A stretch of DNA of 64,000 nucleotides from Acidaminococcus intestini DSM 21505 (GCF_000425045.1 NZ_AULA01000009.1:1-64000), one strand, 5' to 3'; positions 26,287-35,074 are shown, counted from the first letter of the stretch. Numbers and translations are program-made. The notes: a model not told the origin generated them from the sequence alone.

Positions 26287-27045
26287 ATGAATCGCATTGA
26301 AAAGACGGGGCGTACCGTGGACGATGCTGTCCAGGCTGCCCTCAAGGAACTCGGCGTAAGCCGTGAAGATGTCCTCATTGAGGTCCTGGAAGAAGGCAAG
26401 GATGCCCTTTTTGGACTCATCAAGCGGGACGCCAAGGTACGGGTTACTGTAAAGGAAGCGGAAAAGGCTGCGGCACCGGACTCTTTTGAAGAACAACTAG
26501 AAACGGTCCCGGAAACGCCGGAAGGACCTGCTCCGAAAGAGGAACCTGAAGTCACCGAAGCGCCTGTTTCTTCTGATGCTGAGGAAGAACGGAAAGCCGC
26601 TGCCCAAGATGCCAAGACCTTTCTGGAAACCCTTTTCAAGGCCATGGGGATGGATCTCATCATCGAAAAGTTCATCAATCGCAAGGATGGTGAAATTGAA
26701 CTGAAACTCCATGGGGATGGGCTGGGTGTCCTTATTGGCAAGCATGGCCAAACGCTGGACAGTTTGCAATATTTGACAAACCTTGCAGCCAATAAAGGAA
26801 AGAAAGAATGGCACCGCATTGTCCTTGATGCCGAAAACTACCGGAAACGCCGCCGGGATACATTGGAAAAACTGGCTCACAACCTTGCCCATCGCGTCAA
26901 GCGGACGGGCCGCAAGGCGCTTCTTGAACCGATGAATCCTTATGAACGGAAGATCGTTCATGAGGCCCTGCAAAACGAGCCCGGGATCGTGACCTACAGT
27001 GAAGGCGAAGAACCTTACCGTAAAGTCGTCATCGACCTTAAATAA
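26287..27045 (+). CDS. jag: Jag/KhpB RNA-binding protein
   Basis: The 252-residue protein has a Jag-N domain (residues 1-52, TVDDAVQAALKELGVSREDV), an acidic Pro/Glu-rich linker (60-105), a KH domain with GVLIGKHGQTLDSLQYL and a C-terminal R3H domain. It binds RNA and affects cell division and envelope genes in other Firmicutes. AAGGAGG is 1 bp before the ATG at 26281 and 7 bp before that at 26287, so the latter is preferred. It follows yidC as usual. Confidence 0.93.
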   Translation: MNRIEKTGRTVDDAVQAALKELGVSREDVLIEVLEEGKDALFGLIKRDAKVRVTVKEAEKAAAPDSFEEQLETVPETPEGPAPKEEPEVTEAPVSSDAEEERKAAAQDAKTFLETLFKAMGMDLIIEKFINRKDGEIELKLHGDGLGVLIGKHGQTLDSLQYLTNLAANKGKKEWHRIVLDAENYRKRRRDTLEKLAHNLAHRVKRTGRKALLEPMNPYERKIVHEALQNEPGIVTYSEGEEPYRKVVIDLK

Positions 27046-27065
27046 ATCACACTTGAACGTTACGT

Positions 27066-27095
27066 GCTCCGGACCCTTGTTCGGAGCTTTTTTTT
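27066..27095 (+). terminator. Terminator after jag
   Basis: GCTCCG (27066-27071) pairs with CGGAGC (27082-27087), followed by eight T. mnmE starts 9 bp later, so mnmE may depend on read-through or on an unseen promoter. Confidence 0.85.
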
Positions 27096-27104
27096 GGAGG
27101 AATC

Positions 27105-28472
27105 ATGGAAGATACAATCAGTGCCATTGCGACCGCCCTGGGCGTTGGCGCCGTGGGCATCATCCGCGTCAGCGGACCGGAAAGTCTCCGTCTCGTCAAT
27201 CGGATTTTTCGGGCAAAAGAACCCCTTTCCTCTTCCCGTCCCCGTTATCTGCAGTATGGTCATATCCATGACGGGAAGGGTGTCGATGTGGATGAGGTCC
27301 TGGCAGTCTATATGCCGGGCCCCCATTCCTACACGGGAGAAGACGTGGTGGAAATCCAGTGCCATGGCGGACGGGAAGCGCTGAAAGAAATCCTGCGGCT
27401 GACCTTTAGCGAAGGGGCAAGACCAGCAGAACCTGGAGAATTTACAAAACGGGCTTTTCTTAATGGCCGTCTTGACCTTACGGAAGCAGAAGCGGTCATG
27501 GATATCATCAATGCCAAGAGCCGCCGTGCCCTTGTTGCAGCCGGAAGAGGCCATAAAGGGGCCCTGTCCCGTTCCATCAGGGAAATCCGCGGCCGCCTGC
27601 GGGATTTGGTGGTCCATCTGGAAGCCATCATCGACTATCCGGAAGATGATATTGAAGACGTGACCTATGACGAAACCGAAGGTGTGCTGCAGCAGTGCTA
27701 TGATGCAGTCATGCAGCTGCGCAAGAAAGGAGAGACGGGGCAGATCCTTCGCGAGGGCCTGCGGATAGCCATTGTGGGCCGCCCCAATGTTGGCAAATCA
27801 AGTCTCCTGAATCGCCTGCTCCAGACGGACCGGGCCATCGTTTCCAATATCCCCGGCACGACGCGGGACATCATTGAAGAGCAGATGACCCTTGACGGGA
27901 TCCCCTTAGTACTGACCGATACGGCAGGTCTGCGGGATACAGAAGACTATGTGGAGCAGATTGGTGTAAAACGCAGCCGCGCCATTTTGGAAGACGCGGA
28001 ACTGGTCCTTGTCGTCTTGGACAGCGCAAGTCCCCTCACGGACGAAGACCGGAAACTCCTTGCAGCGGTCAAGAACCGTCCCCATCTGGTGCTCCTCAAT
28101 AAAAGTGACCTTGCACCGGCCCTTTCGCGGGAGGAAGTGGAAGCTCTTTCGGGCGGCGACGTCCTTTCTCTTTCCGTTAAAGATGGTGCTGGAATGGATC
28201 AGGTCGGAATCCATCTCCGTCATTTTGTCATGGGCGAAGGATCCGATGCCGAAATGGGACTGATGACCCAAAATGCCCGTCAGGGAATGCTGCTTGAACA
28301 GGCAGCCCATCATCTTGCAGAGACGCTTCGCGATGCGCGGGCCCATCTCCCCTACGACTGCCTCACGATTGACCTGACCCAGGTTCTTCATGAGCTGGGC
28401 GAAATTACGGGTGATGATGTGCCTGAGGAAATCATCAATGAGATCTTTGCACAGTTCTGCGTCGGAAAATAG
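27105..28472 (+). CDS. mnmE: tRNA-modifying GTPase MnmE
   Basis: The 455-residue protein, with MnmG, builds the (carboxymethyl)aminomethyl group on wobble uridine 34. It has the N-terminal folate-binding domain, a G domain with GRPNVGKSSLLN, DTAGLRDTED and NKSD, and the C-terminal cysteine motif CVGK. TTGGAGG precedes the ATG. Confidence 0.98.
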   Translation: MEDTISAIATALGVGAVGIIRVSGPESLRLVNRIFRAKEPLSSSRPRYLQYGHIHDGKGVDVDEVLAVYMPGPHSYTGEDVVEIQCHGGREALKEILRLTFSEGARPAEPGEFTKRAFLNGRLDLTEAEAVMDIINAKSRRALVAAGRGHKGALSRSIREIRGRLRDLVVHLEAIIDYPEDDIEDVTYDETEGVLQQCYDAVMQLRKKGETGQILREGLRIAIVGRPNVGKSSLLNRLLQTDRAIVSNIPGTTRDIIEEQMTLDGIPLVLTDTAGLRDTEDYVEQIGVKRSRAILEDAELVLVVLDSASPLTDEDRKLLAAVKNRPHLVLLNKSDLAPALSREEVEALSGGDVLSLSVKDGAGMDQVGIHLRHFVMGEGSDAEMGLMTQNARQGMLLEQAAHHLAETLRDARAHLPYDCLTIDLTQVLHELGEITGDDVPEEIINEIFAQFCVGK

Positions 28473-28500
28473 GACGCGGTAGAGGAGGATAAAAAGTAGC

Positions 28501-30381
28501 ATGATCGTTGTGGATCATTATGATGTTGTTGTCGTAGGTGCGGGCCATGCTGGCTGCGAAGCAGCCCTAGCGGCAGCTCGGATGGGAAAAAAGACCCTCC
28601 TTGCGACCCTTTCCATGGATAATATTGCCCTCATGCCCTGCAATCCGTCTGTAGGGGGACCGGCCAAAGGCCATTTGGTGAGGGAAATCGATGCCTTGGG
28701 TGGGCAAATGGGGATTGCGGCTGATGAAGCCTGCATCCAGATGCGCATGCTCAATACAGGCAAGGGTTATGCTGTCCAGGCGCTCCGGGCCCAGGCAGAT
28801 AAGCCGCTCTACCATACCATTATGAAGGAAGTCGTGGAAAACACAGAAAACCTCGACGTCAAGCAGCTCATGATCGATGAGCTCCTTGTTCGCGGCGGTG
28901 CTGTAGAAGGTATCGTTGCTGAAACAGGGGAAGTCTTTGAAGCTCCCTGCGTCATCCTTGCCACAGGGACCTATTTAAGGGGGCGTATCCTATATGGGGA
29001 AGTTGCCTATATGGCAGGCCCTAATGGGCAGCGTTCAGCCATGAAACTGACCGATTCCCTCGTGAAAGCCGGGCTTACGCTCATGCGCTTCAAGACCGGT
29101 ACACCGGCTCGTGTGGACCGTCGGACCATTGATTTTTCGCGGACCGAGCCGCAGTACGGTGATGAAGCGGTGCGGAATTTCTCCTTTATCAGCCCTATTA
29201 CGGAACGTCAGCAGGTTCCTTGTTACTTGACCTATACCAACCCCCGGACCCATCAGATCATTCGGGACAACCTTGACCGGAGCTGCATGTTCAACGGAAC
29301 CATCGAAGGTGTAGGCCCTCGCTACTGCCCGAGCATTGAAGCAAAAATCGTCCGTTTTGCCGATAAGAGCCGTCATCAGCTTTTTTTGGAACCGGAAGGG
29401 CTCAGGACCAATGAAATCTATGTCCAGGGCATGAGCTCCTCTCTCCCCGCCGAAATCCAGGTTGCTTTCATGCAGACCATTCCGGGTCTGGAGCACTGCA
29501 AGATGATGCGGGCTGGATATGCGATTGAGTATGACTGCCTCGATCCCCTGCAGCTTACGGCAAGCCTCGAACATAAAGCCATCAAGGGGCTCTTTAGCTG
29601 CGGGCAGGCAAACGGCACGAGTGGCTACGAAGAAGCAGCGGCCCAGGGCCTTATGGCAGGCATCAACGCCGCCTTGAAGCTTGATCACCGGCCGCCTTTC
29701 ATTTTGGGACGGAGCGATGCCTATATTGGTGTCCTCATTGATGACCTCGTGACGAAAGGAACGACGGAACCGTACCGCATGATGACAAGCCGTGCCGAGT
29801 ACCGCCTGCTTCTGCGGCAGGATAATGCCGATCTGCGCCTGACGCAGAAAGGCCGCAATGTGGGCCTTGTCAAGGACGACCGCTATACTGCCTTTACGAA
29901 GAAACGGGACGAAATCGAACGGGCACTTTTTGCCCTTTCGAAAAAGAACTTGGCCCCGTCGGAAGAAAATCAGCAAAAGATTATGGCTATGGGCTCCGTG
30001 CCCTTAAAGAGCTCTATCAACATGATGGAACTTTTGCGCCGTCCGGAAATTACCTACGAAAAGCTCCAGCAAGCCTTTGACCTCGAACCCCTCTCCCCCG
30101 TTGCTGCAGAGGAAGTGGACGTAGAAGTCAAGTACAAGGGCTATATCGATAAGCAGAAACAGGAAGTCATGCGGGCCATGAAGCTCGAAAACCGCCTGCT
30201 CCCGGACGATATCGACTATAGTGCCCTCCATGAACTATCTTCGGAGGCAGCGGAAAAACTGGAAAAGCAGCGGCCCCTTTCCATTGGTCAGGCCAGCCGT
30301 ATTTCCGGTGTTTCCCCTGCTGATATCAGCGTCCTTATGGTCTATTTGGAATCGCGGAGACGCAAAGGAGAAGAAGCATGA
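28501..30381 (+). CDS. mnmG: tRNA uridine-5-carboxymethylaminomethyl synthesis enzyme MnmG
   Basis: The 626-residue FAD enzyme is MnmE's partner. The dinucleotide-binding start VVVGAGHAGCEAALAAARMG, NPSVGGPAKGHLVREIDALG and the GQANGTSGYEEAAAQGLMAG block are standard. GAGGAGG lies 12 bp before the ATG, which is rather far. Its stop overlaps the start of rsmG (ATGA). Confidence 0.98.
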   Translation: MIVVDHYDVVVVGAGHAGCEAALAAARMGKKTLLATLSMDNIALMPCNPSVGGPAKGHLVREIDALGGQMGIAADEACIQMRMLNTGKGYAVQALRAQADKPLYHTIMKEVVENTENLDVKQLMIDELLVRGGAVEGIVAETGEVFEAPCVILATGTYLRGRILYGEVAYMAGPNGQRSAMKLTDSLVKAGLTLMRFKTGTPARVDRRTIDFSRTEPQYGDEAVRNFSFISPITERQQVPCYLTYTNPRTHQIIRDNLDRSCMFNGTIEGVGPRYCPSIEAKIVRFADKSRHQLFLEPEGLRTNEIYVQGMSSSLPAEIQVAFMQTIPGLEHCKMMRAGYAIEYDCLDPLQLTASLEHKAIKGLFSCGQANGTSGYEEAAAQGLMAGINAALKLDHRPPFILGRSDAYIGVLIDDLVTKGTTEPYRMMTSRAEYRLLLRQDNADLRLTQKGRNVGLVKDDRYTAFTKKRDEIERALFALSKKNLAPSEENQQKIMAMGSVPLKSSINMMELLRRPEITYEKLQQAFDLEPLSPVAAEEVDVEVKYKGYIDKQKQEVMRAMKLENRLLPDDIDYSALHELSSEAAEKLEKQRPLSIGQASRISGVSPADISVLMVYLESRRRKGEEA

Positions 30382-31106
30382 CCTATTTGGAGACCTTGAA
30401 GCAAAGTGCCGAAGCAATTGGCCTGACCCTTTCTGACGAAGCGCTCCGGCGTTTTGAAATCTATAAGGATGAACTCCTGGAGACAAATCGCTTCCTTAAC
30501 CTGACAGCCATTACAGACCCGGAAGAAGTGGCGGTAAAGCATATGGTTGATTCCCTGACTATCTATAACGAAAAGCGCTTCCATAATCGGACGATTGCCG
30601 ATGTGGGAACGGGAGCGGGATTTCCAGGACTGCCTCTGAAGATCTACGATCCGACTATGCGTCTCACCCTCATCGATTCCTTGGCAAAGCGCCTTGCCTT
30701 CCTTGAGAAGGTGGCAAAGGACATGGGCCTTGGCCAGATTCGCTGTCACCATGCGCGAGCCGAAGAAGCGGGGCGGGACCCGAAGCTGCGCGAGAAATTT
30801 GATGTTGTCGTTGCCCGGGCTGTAGCGCCTATGCCCGTCCTTGCGGAATACTGCCTGCCCCTTGTGCGGGTTGGCGGCGTCTTCTACGCCATGAAGGGCA
30901 GCAAGGGCATGGAAGAAGCAGAAGAAGGCCGTCAGGCCATTTCCATCTTGGGCGGAAAGATTGTTGATATTCGCCATCTGACCCTGCCCGGCCTTGACGA
31001 TAAGCGTTATATCATTACCATTGAAAAAATCCGTCCTACGGGCGAGCAGTATCCCAGACGGCCGGGTATTGCGACTAAGCGTCCACTTGCTGTGAAACCT
31101 AAATAA
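30378..31106 (+). CDS. rsmG: 16S rRNA (guanine-527 N7) methyltransferase
   Basis: The 242-residue SAM-dependent enzyme has the SAM loop VADVGTGAGFPGLPLKI and LIDSLAKRLAFLEKV. It methylates G527 of 16S rRNA. A 4-bp overlap with mnmG couples their translation. AAAGGAG is 8 bp before the ATG. Confidence 0.97.
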   Translation: MTYLETLKQSAEAIGLTLSDEALRRFEIYKDELLETNRFLNLTAITDPEEVAVKHMVDSLTIYNEKRFHNRTIADVGTGAGFPGLPLKIYDPTMRLTLIDSLAKRLAFLEKVAKDMGLGQIRCHHARAEEAGRDPKLREKFDVVVARAVAPMPVLAEYCLPLVRVGGVFYAMKGSKGMEEAEEGRQAISILGGKIVDIRHLTLPGLDDKRYIITIEKIRPTGEQYPRRPGIATKRPLAVKPK

Positions 31107-31130
31107 TAAAATAGAAGATACCTTAACTGT

Positions 31131-31168
31131 GGACTGGACCGGAATGACTTCGGACCCAGTCCTTTTTT
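31131..31168 (+). terminator. Terminator after rsmG
   Basis: GGACTGG (31131-31137) pairs with CCAGTCC (31156-31162), followed by six T. Confidence 0.85.
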
Positions 31169-31261
31169 ACTCTATCATACTGATTTATTTCTAAATTTCC
31201 CTTGAAATCGGGCTTTTAAGGAATGAGTACTAAAAAAATCCCCCATAATCATATCCTGCCA

Positions 31262-31270
31262 TGATACAAT
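31262..31270 (+). promoter_or_regulatory. Extended -10 promoter of the XRE gene region
   Basis: TGATACAAT lies 31 bp before a strong ribosome site (GGGAAGGAGG at 31281-31290). Confidence 0.5.
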
Positions 31271-31300
31271 GCGATAAATAGGGAAGGAGGATATGCAAGT

Positions 31301-31339
31301 TTGAAAGACAGGATGAGAGAAAGGTTGGTGAGCGTGTAA
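31301..31339 (+). other. Possible 12-residue upstream ORF before the XRE gene
   Basis: The strongest ribosome site here, AAGGAGG, is 10 bp before a TTG that encodes LKDRMRERLVSV and stops. The XRE gene follows in another frame with almost no ribosome site of its own. It could be a leader peptide controlling XRE translation, or the remnant of a longer start broken by a frameshift. Confidence 0.3.
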
Positions 31340-31352
31340 GAGACGCCGCATA

Positions 31353-31640
31353 ATGGACAAAAAACATAAGCTTTGTCGATTCATTGGGGCCAAGATCCGC
31401 TATTACCGGATGCTGCGGGCTGTCGTGCATAACGGATTCGGTCAGGCAGACCTGGGGAGTTTGGCCCATCTTCATCCGGATACGATTTCCCGGATTGAGC
31501 GGGGAACCTATCATGACAGCATCCCTCTGTCAACGCTCATGGATATTTCCGATGCTTTGGGCATTGATGTATCGGAACTGATGACACTGACGGAAACGGG
31601 AAAAAAACTTCTTCATTGGGAAAAGGAGAACGAAGCATAA
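31353..31640 (+). CDS. XRE-family helix-turn-helix regulator
   Basis: The 95-residue protein has an HTH-3 domain: IGAKIRYYRMLR, then QADLGSLAHLHPDTISRIER for the recognition helices, and ISDALGIDVSELMTL. It is a DNA-binding regulator, likely autoregulatory, with unknown targets. Its own ribosome site is poor. The frame stays open after the TAA into the next ORF, so a single stop divides what could once have been one 188-residue protein. Confidence 0.8.
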   Translation: MDKKHKLCRFIGAKIRYYRMLRAVVHNGFGQADLGSLAHLHPDTISRIERGTYHDSIPLSTLMDISDALGIDVSELMTLTETGKKLLHWEKENEA

Positions 31641-31649
31641 AGAATTTTA

Positions 31650-31919
31650 GTGGGATCCCTTGCCAGTGCGTCGATGGGAACGGCCATTGCCGGCCTCAAC
31701 GATGCGGCGGCAACCAATGCCATCCTTGCTGCTGGCGGAACGGCTGACCTCGGCAGGATTGTTGCGGCCTCTGCTCTTCTTGTAGCGGATGTTTTCATGG
31801 AAAATAAGGCTGATGAAGCGATAGATGATGCCCGAAGCTTCCTCGCCGAGTCGCGGAAATTGCTAGAAGTGTGCGAGAGCCGTATTGCATTTCTTGAAAC
31901 CATTGAGACGCGGGCCTAG
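31650..31919 (+). CDS. Hypothetical helical protein, in frame with the XRE gene
   Basis: The 89-residue reading starts with GTG and is Ala-rich in its first half (AIAGLNDAAATNAILAAGGT). Its second half is acidic and helical (DEAIDDARSFLAESRKLLEV). No ribosome site is visible. It begins 9 bp after the XRE stop and in the same frame. It may be the detached C-terminal part of the XRE protein or be read by read-through. I do not recognise it. Confidence 0.4.
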   Translation: MGSLASASMGTAIAGLNDAAATNAILAAGGTADLGRIVAASALLVADVFMENKADEAIDDARSFLAESRKLLEVCESRIAFLETIETRA

Positions 31920-31977
31920 CAGATCTGAGATATCATGGGAAAACTCGAAGTTCATTTTGAAATGGGCGGCATCAGAA

Positions 31978-32184
31978 ATGAAACTTATCATCCGACGAGA
32001 AGGGGCGGATTGGCGGATGGATGGAGGCGAGGAAAAAAAGACTGTCGGAAAGGCAACTCTACTTGATAAGACGTTGAAAATCCTCATTGATATGCCCCTC
32101 CTTCGCGAAAACGGGACGTTGACGGAAGAATCAGGGAAAGCCATCATCAAGATTGAAGGAAATCATGCCCTTTTCCTGCAGTAA
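31978..32184 (+). CDS. Hypothetical protein in the XRE island
   Basis: The 68-residue reading begins MKLIIRREGADWRMDGGEEK and continues with TLLDKTLKILIDMPLLRENG. It is charged, without membrane segments or cysteines. The ribosome site is weak (GGGCGG). The next ORF overlaps its end by 20 bp, suggesting an operon. No family is recognised. The frame is open upstream to 31885, but I favour this start. Confidence 0.4.
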   Translation: MKLIIRREGADWRMDGGEEKKTVGKATLLDKTLKILIDMPLLRENGTLTEESGKAIIKIEGNHALFLQ

Positions 32185-32480
32185 ATTTAGCCTTTTCTTT
32201 GAACGTGTGGACACCATCTCTGAAGGAGCCACCCTGGATTGCAGCAATGGCGTGTTCCGCCATTATGATGAAAAGACTCATTTGTGTCTCATTCATAAAA
32301 AGCGGCCTCTCCTTTGCCGGGTCGCTGCCTATTATGATGCCCTGCAAAGTACCAAACTTTCTCGAGAGGAATGGTACTGGCTCAATGAGGAAGCCATCCG
32401 CAGGCTGCAAGAAGAAGGTACAACAAAAATGGGCCAAAGGCCCCTCCCCTACGACAAAAAGAACCGACCAGAAGGAATAA
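32165..32480 (+). pseudogene. Degenerate YkgJ-like cysteine-cluster protein
   Basis: The reading from the ATG at 32165 (GAAGGA upstream) aligns with small YkgJ-family proteins, which carry an N-terminal CxxCGLCC metal cluster and GVC..DEKTNLCSIY.RP.CRV. Here the sequence is SCSKFSLFF and GVFRHYDEKTHLCLIHKKRP, so four conserved cysteines are phenylalanine. A later cysteine position is isoleucine. The frame runs through the terminator into antisense of metQ. A one-base shift in the A-run near 32428 would instead end it at 32480. It is probably decayed, though a metal-free derivative cannot be excluded. Confidence 0.55.
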
Positions 32481-32507
32481 TCTTCTTTCTGATCGGTTCT
32501 TTTTTTA
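32456..32507. terminator. Bidirectional terminator between the XRE island and metQ
   Basis: AAAAAGAACCGA pairs with TCGGTTCTTTTT over 12 bp, and inner AGAAG/CTTCT lengthens the hairpin. T-runs are present on both strands. Confidence 0.88.
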
Positions 32508-32509
32508 CA

Positions 32510-33334
32510 TTATTTTGCAGGAATGATGGTTCCTTTGAACTTTTCTCCAATGAATTTCTTTACTGCGTCGGAATGGAAAAGGTCCGCAATCTTTTTATAG
32601 GTCGGGTTGTCCTTATCTTTTTCGCGAGCAGCAAGGACCATGACTGCAAGGGGCTCATCATCCTTTTCCCAGAAAAGGCCCTGTTTCTTGACATCCATTC
32701 CGCTGCTCATGACATAGTTCATGGTAATGACGGCAAGGTCTACATCATCCAGACTGCGGGGCAGCTGAGCTGCTTCCAGTTCTTTGAATTTGAGGTGCTT
32801 TGGATTTTCTGCCACATCGGCTGCTGTTGCTTTGAAACCGACGCCTTCCTTTAGCTTGATGAGACCTGCTTTTTCAAGAAGGACGAGGCCACGCCCGCCG
32901 TTTGTTGGGTCATTGGGGATGGCCACGACGCTGCCGTCAGGAACGGCATTGATATCATGAATCTTGTTGGAATAGATGCCCATACGCATGAGAATGGTAT
33001 TGCCAATAGGAACGAGCTTGGCATTGTTCTGCTTGGCAAAATTTGCCAGAAATGGTGCGTGCTGATAGCTGTTGAGGTCTAAATCACCTTCCGCCAAGGC
33101 TTTGTCCGGCGTAATATAATCAGAGAATTCGATGACTTCCACATTGATTCCCTGCTTTTTTGCTTCGTCAGCGACGGCGTGCACAACGTCGGCATGAGGA
33201 CCGGCCGTCGCACCAATCTTGATGACCTTGTTCTGCGGCGTACTGGCTTCTTTCTTTTCACTGCTGCCGCAGCCGCTTACGAGAGCGAGCCCGAGAAGAC
33301 TGACAGCAAGAAGGGTAAGAACGCGTTTTTGCAT
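32510..33334 (-). CDS. metQ: MetQ/NlpA-family methionine-binding lipoprotein
   Basis: The 274-residue protein has a lipoprotein signal peptide ending LALVSGC (lipobox cysteine at 22), so it is membrane-anchored outside the cytoplasm. IKIGATAGPHADVVHAVADE, DYITPDKALAEGDLDLNSYQ and IPNDPTNGGRGLVLLEKAGL are MetQ hallmarks. It delivers methionine to an ABC transporter, but no metN or metI is adjacent. The start at 33334 has GAAAGGAAG 8 bp upstream. The longer frame to 33406 would run through a parS site. The MetE-like gene upstream fits a methionine theme. Confidence 0.92.
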   Translation of the reverse strand: MQKRVLTLLAVSLLGLALVSGCGSSEKKEASTPQNKVIKIGATAGPHADVVHAVADEAKKQGINVEVIEFSDYITPDKALAEGDLDLNSYQHAPFLANFAKQNNAKLVPIGNTILMRMGIYSNKIHDINAVPDGSVVAIPNDPTNGGRGLVLLEKAGLIKLKEGVGFKATAADVAENPKHLKFKELEAAQLPRSLDDVDLAVITMNYVMSSGMDVKKQGLFWEKDDEPLAVMVLAAREKDKDNPTYKKIADLFHSDAVKKFIGEKFKGTIIPAK

Positions 33335-33364
33335 AGAAAAGACTTCCTTTCTGATTCGACTAGA

Positions 33365-33380
33365 TGTTTCACGTGAAACA
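33365..33380. promoter_or_regulatory. parS site 1
   Basis: TGTTTCACGTGAAACA, a perfect 16-bp ParB-binding palindrome, lies in the short gap between the MetE-like gene and metQ, where it may also affect the metQ mRNA. Confidence 0.97.
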
Positions 33381-33402
33381 TTGCTTTTAGGATAAGCGGA
33401 AC

Positions 33403-34521
33403 TCAATCGGCATCGGGCCAGACTTCACGGGCAATGCTGCGGATAAGGGTGAGCTTCTTCCACTCGTCTTCTTCCGTGAGGAGATTGCCTTCTTCCGTGG
33501 AAGCAAAGCCGCATTGCGGGCTAAGGGCCAGCTGATCCAGGGGAACCAGGGCGCTTGCTTCCTTGATCCGTCTTTTGATGGCTTCCGAATTTTCAAGGTC
33601 TGCCGATTTTGAGGTAACAAGGCCCAGAACAACCTTTTGGTCCTTGATATGGTGGAGCGGATTGAAGTCCCCTGCCCTATCCGTATCGTATTCGAGAAAG
33701 AATCCATCGACAAGACAGTGCGCAAAGAGGGTCTTGGCAATGGGCCCATATCCGCCGGAAGAAAACCAGGTGGAACGGAAATTGCCGCGGCAGATATGCA
33801 TGGTAATGACCATATCCTTGGGTTTAACGGCAAGGACCTTGTTGAGGACCTTGACATATTCTTTGGCAATACGGTCCAGGTCAAAACCGCGTTTGGCATA
33901 GGCTTCGCGTTTATCTTCATCACAGAATTCGCCCCAGGACGTATCGTCCAGCTGGAGATAACGGCAGCCTGCGTCATAGAAGGCCAGGACCGCTTTTTGG
34001 TAGGCAGCGGCAATGTCTTCAAAAAGCACGGCTTCATCGCGATAGCGTTCAATCGGTGTGTAGGATTCCGTCCGCACGCAGGCGATGAGGTGAAGCATGG
34101 ATGGAGAAGGAATGGTCATCTTGGCTAGGGTCTCCCCTGCTGCCTTTTTAAGAAAACGGAAATGATTCAGGAAGGGATGGTCCGTAAAATCAATTTTCCC
34201 TGTAATGGCGATGGTGGATGCTTTAGGCTGCGCACCCTTAAATGCAACAGACCAATGATCGGCATGGACTTCCGTGACACCATCAAGGGCAGCCAAAAAG
34301 TCCAGATGCCAGTAGCGGCGACGGAATTCGCCGTCTGTGACGGCTTTGAGGCCGCAGGCTTTTTCCTTTTCTACAAGGTCAAGGATGGCCTCATCTTCGG
34401 CTTTCGAGAGTGCTTCTAGGGAAAGGGTCCCTTCTTCAAAGGCTTTTCTTGCCGCTTTGAGAGAGGCCGGTCTCAGGAAGCTTCCAACAATATCGTAACG
34501 AAATGGTGCGGTGGCAGTCAT
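33403..34521 (-). CDS. MetE C-terminal-like cobalamin-independent methyltransferase (YxjG/YxjH type)
   Basis: The 372-residue protein corresponds only to the catalytic barrel of MetE. It has YLQLDDTSWGEF, the zinc-binding pair in MHICRGN and the further cysteine in LSPQCGFAS. Such proteins transfer a methyl group to homocysteine or a related thiol, the donor being uncertain. The ATG at 34519-34521 has AAAGGGG 8 bp upstream, and 12 earlier in-frame residues are unsupported. It lies 68 bp upstream of metQ on the same strand. Confidence 0.87.
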   Translation of the reverse strand: MTATAPFRYDIVGSFLRPASLKAARKAFEEGTLSLEALSKAEDEAILDLVEKEKACGLKAVTDGEFRRRYWHLDFLAALDGVTEVHADHWSVAFKGAQPKASTIAITGKIDFTDHPFLNHFRFLKKAAGETLAKMTIPSPSMLHLIACVRTESYTPIERYRDEAVLFEDIAAAYQKAVLAFYDAGCRYLQLDDTSWGEFCDEDKREAYAKRGFDLDRIAKEYVKVLNKVLAVKPKDMVITMHICRGNFRSTWFSSGGYGPIAKTLFAHCLVDGFFLEYDTDRAGDFNPLHHIKDQKVVLGLVTSKSADLENSEAIKRRIKEASALVPLDQLALSPQCGFASTEEGNLLTEEDEWKKLTLIRSIAREVWPDAD

Positions 34522-34960
34522 TGTATCGTCCCCTTTTGCTCTAATATTCTGATTCATAGTATTGATGTAGGGTATTGTATCTCATCAAGGATTATTTGTA
34601 TAATCCCAAAAAAGAATGAATGGATATAACTTTAACGCATAGCAAAATCAGCATACTTCAATTTATCATAAGAAAAAATGAATAATAGATGGGAAGAAAC
34701 GGATGCGTCAATTATAGGAAATGTTGATGACAGTCGCACATCTGTCCATTTAGTTGTGGAAGCTGTTAAAAATAAAAGTGAAAGATTGTAATCTGGCAAA
34801 AGCATATAAGTGACCTTTTGGGTAACGGCATCAAATCGGAAGAATAGAAACGGGCTCATATGATTAGGCCTGTTTCTGAGGATATAAATAAGTATCGGAG
34901 CAGAAGAAAAACTTCTTTGGTACGGCATTACTGTCTTAGTATCCATAGGAAGGAGGCTTT

Positions 34961-35074
34961 ATGCGATCATACGCTGGGAAAAGCTCGATCCATGACCAAA
35001 TGCTGATCTTCTGGGATGGCTCCAGAAGGGGGAATCCTATGGATACGAGGGAGGAATCTGTTTTGCTTCTTTAG
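34961..35074 (+). CDS. Possible small ORF (37 residues) before parA
   Basis: AAGGAGG 5 bp before the ATG is strong. The product begins MRSYAGKSSIHDQMLIFWDG and ends in REESVLLL. No homology is recognised and no clear promoter is seen, so it may be chance or a relic. Confidence 0.3.
   Translation: MRSYAGKSSIHDQMLIFWDGSRRGNPMDTREESVLLL

Noticed and set aside
25770-26973. Minus-strand ORFs of 349 and 158 codons across yidC and jag
   Set aside because: Antisense shadows of two conserved genes, with low-complexity Ser/Arg translation.
29035-29976. Minus-strand ORF of 313 codons within mnmG
   Set aside because: Shadow of mnmG with no independent signals.
32481-32854. C-terminal half of the YkgJ-like reading frame
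   Set aside because: It passes through a strong bidirectional terminator and is antisense to metQ, so it is not real coding sequence.
34632-34946. Minus-strand ORF of 104 codons before parA
   Set aside because: No ribosome site and no recognisable features in a spacer that also holds parS sites.
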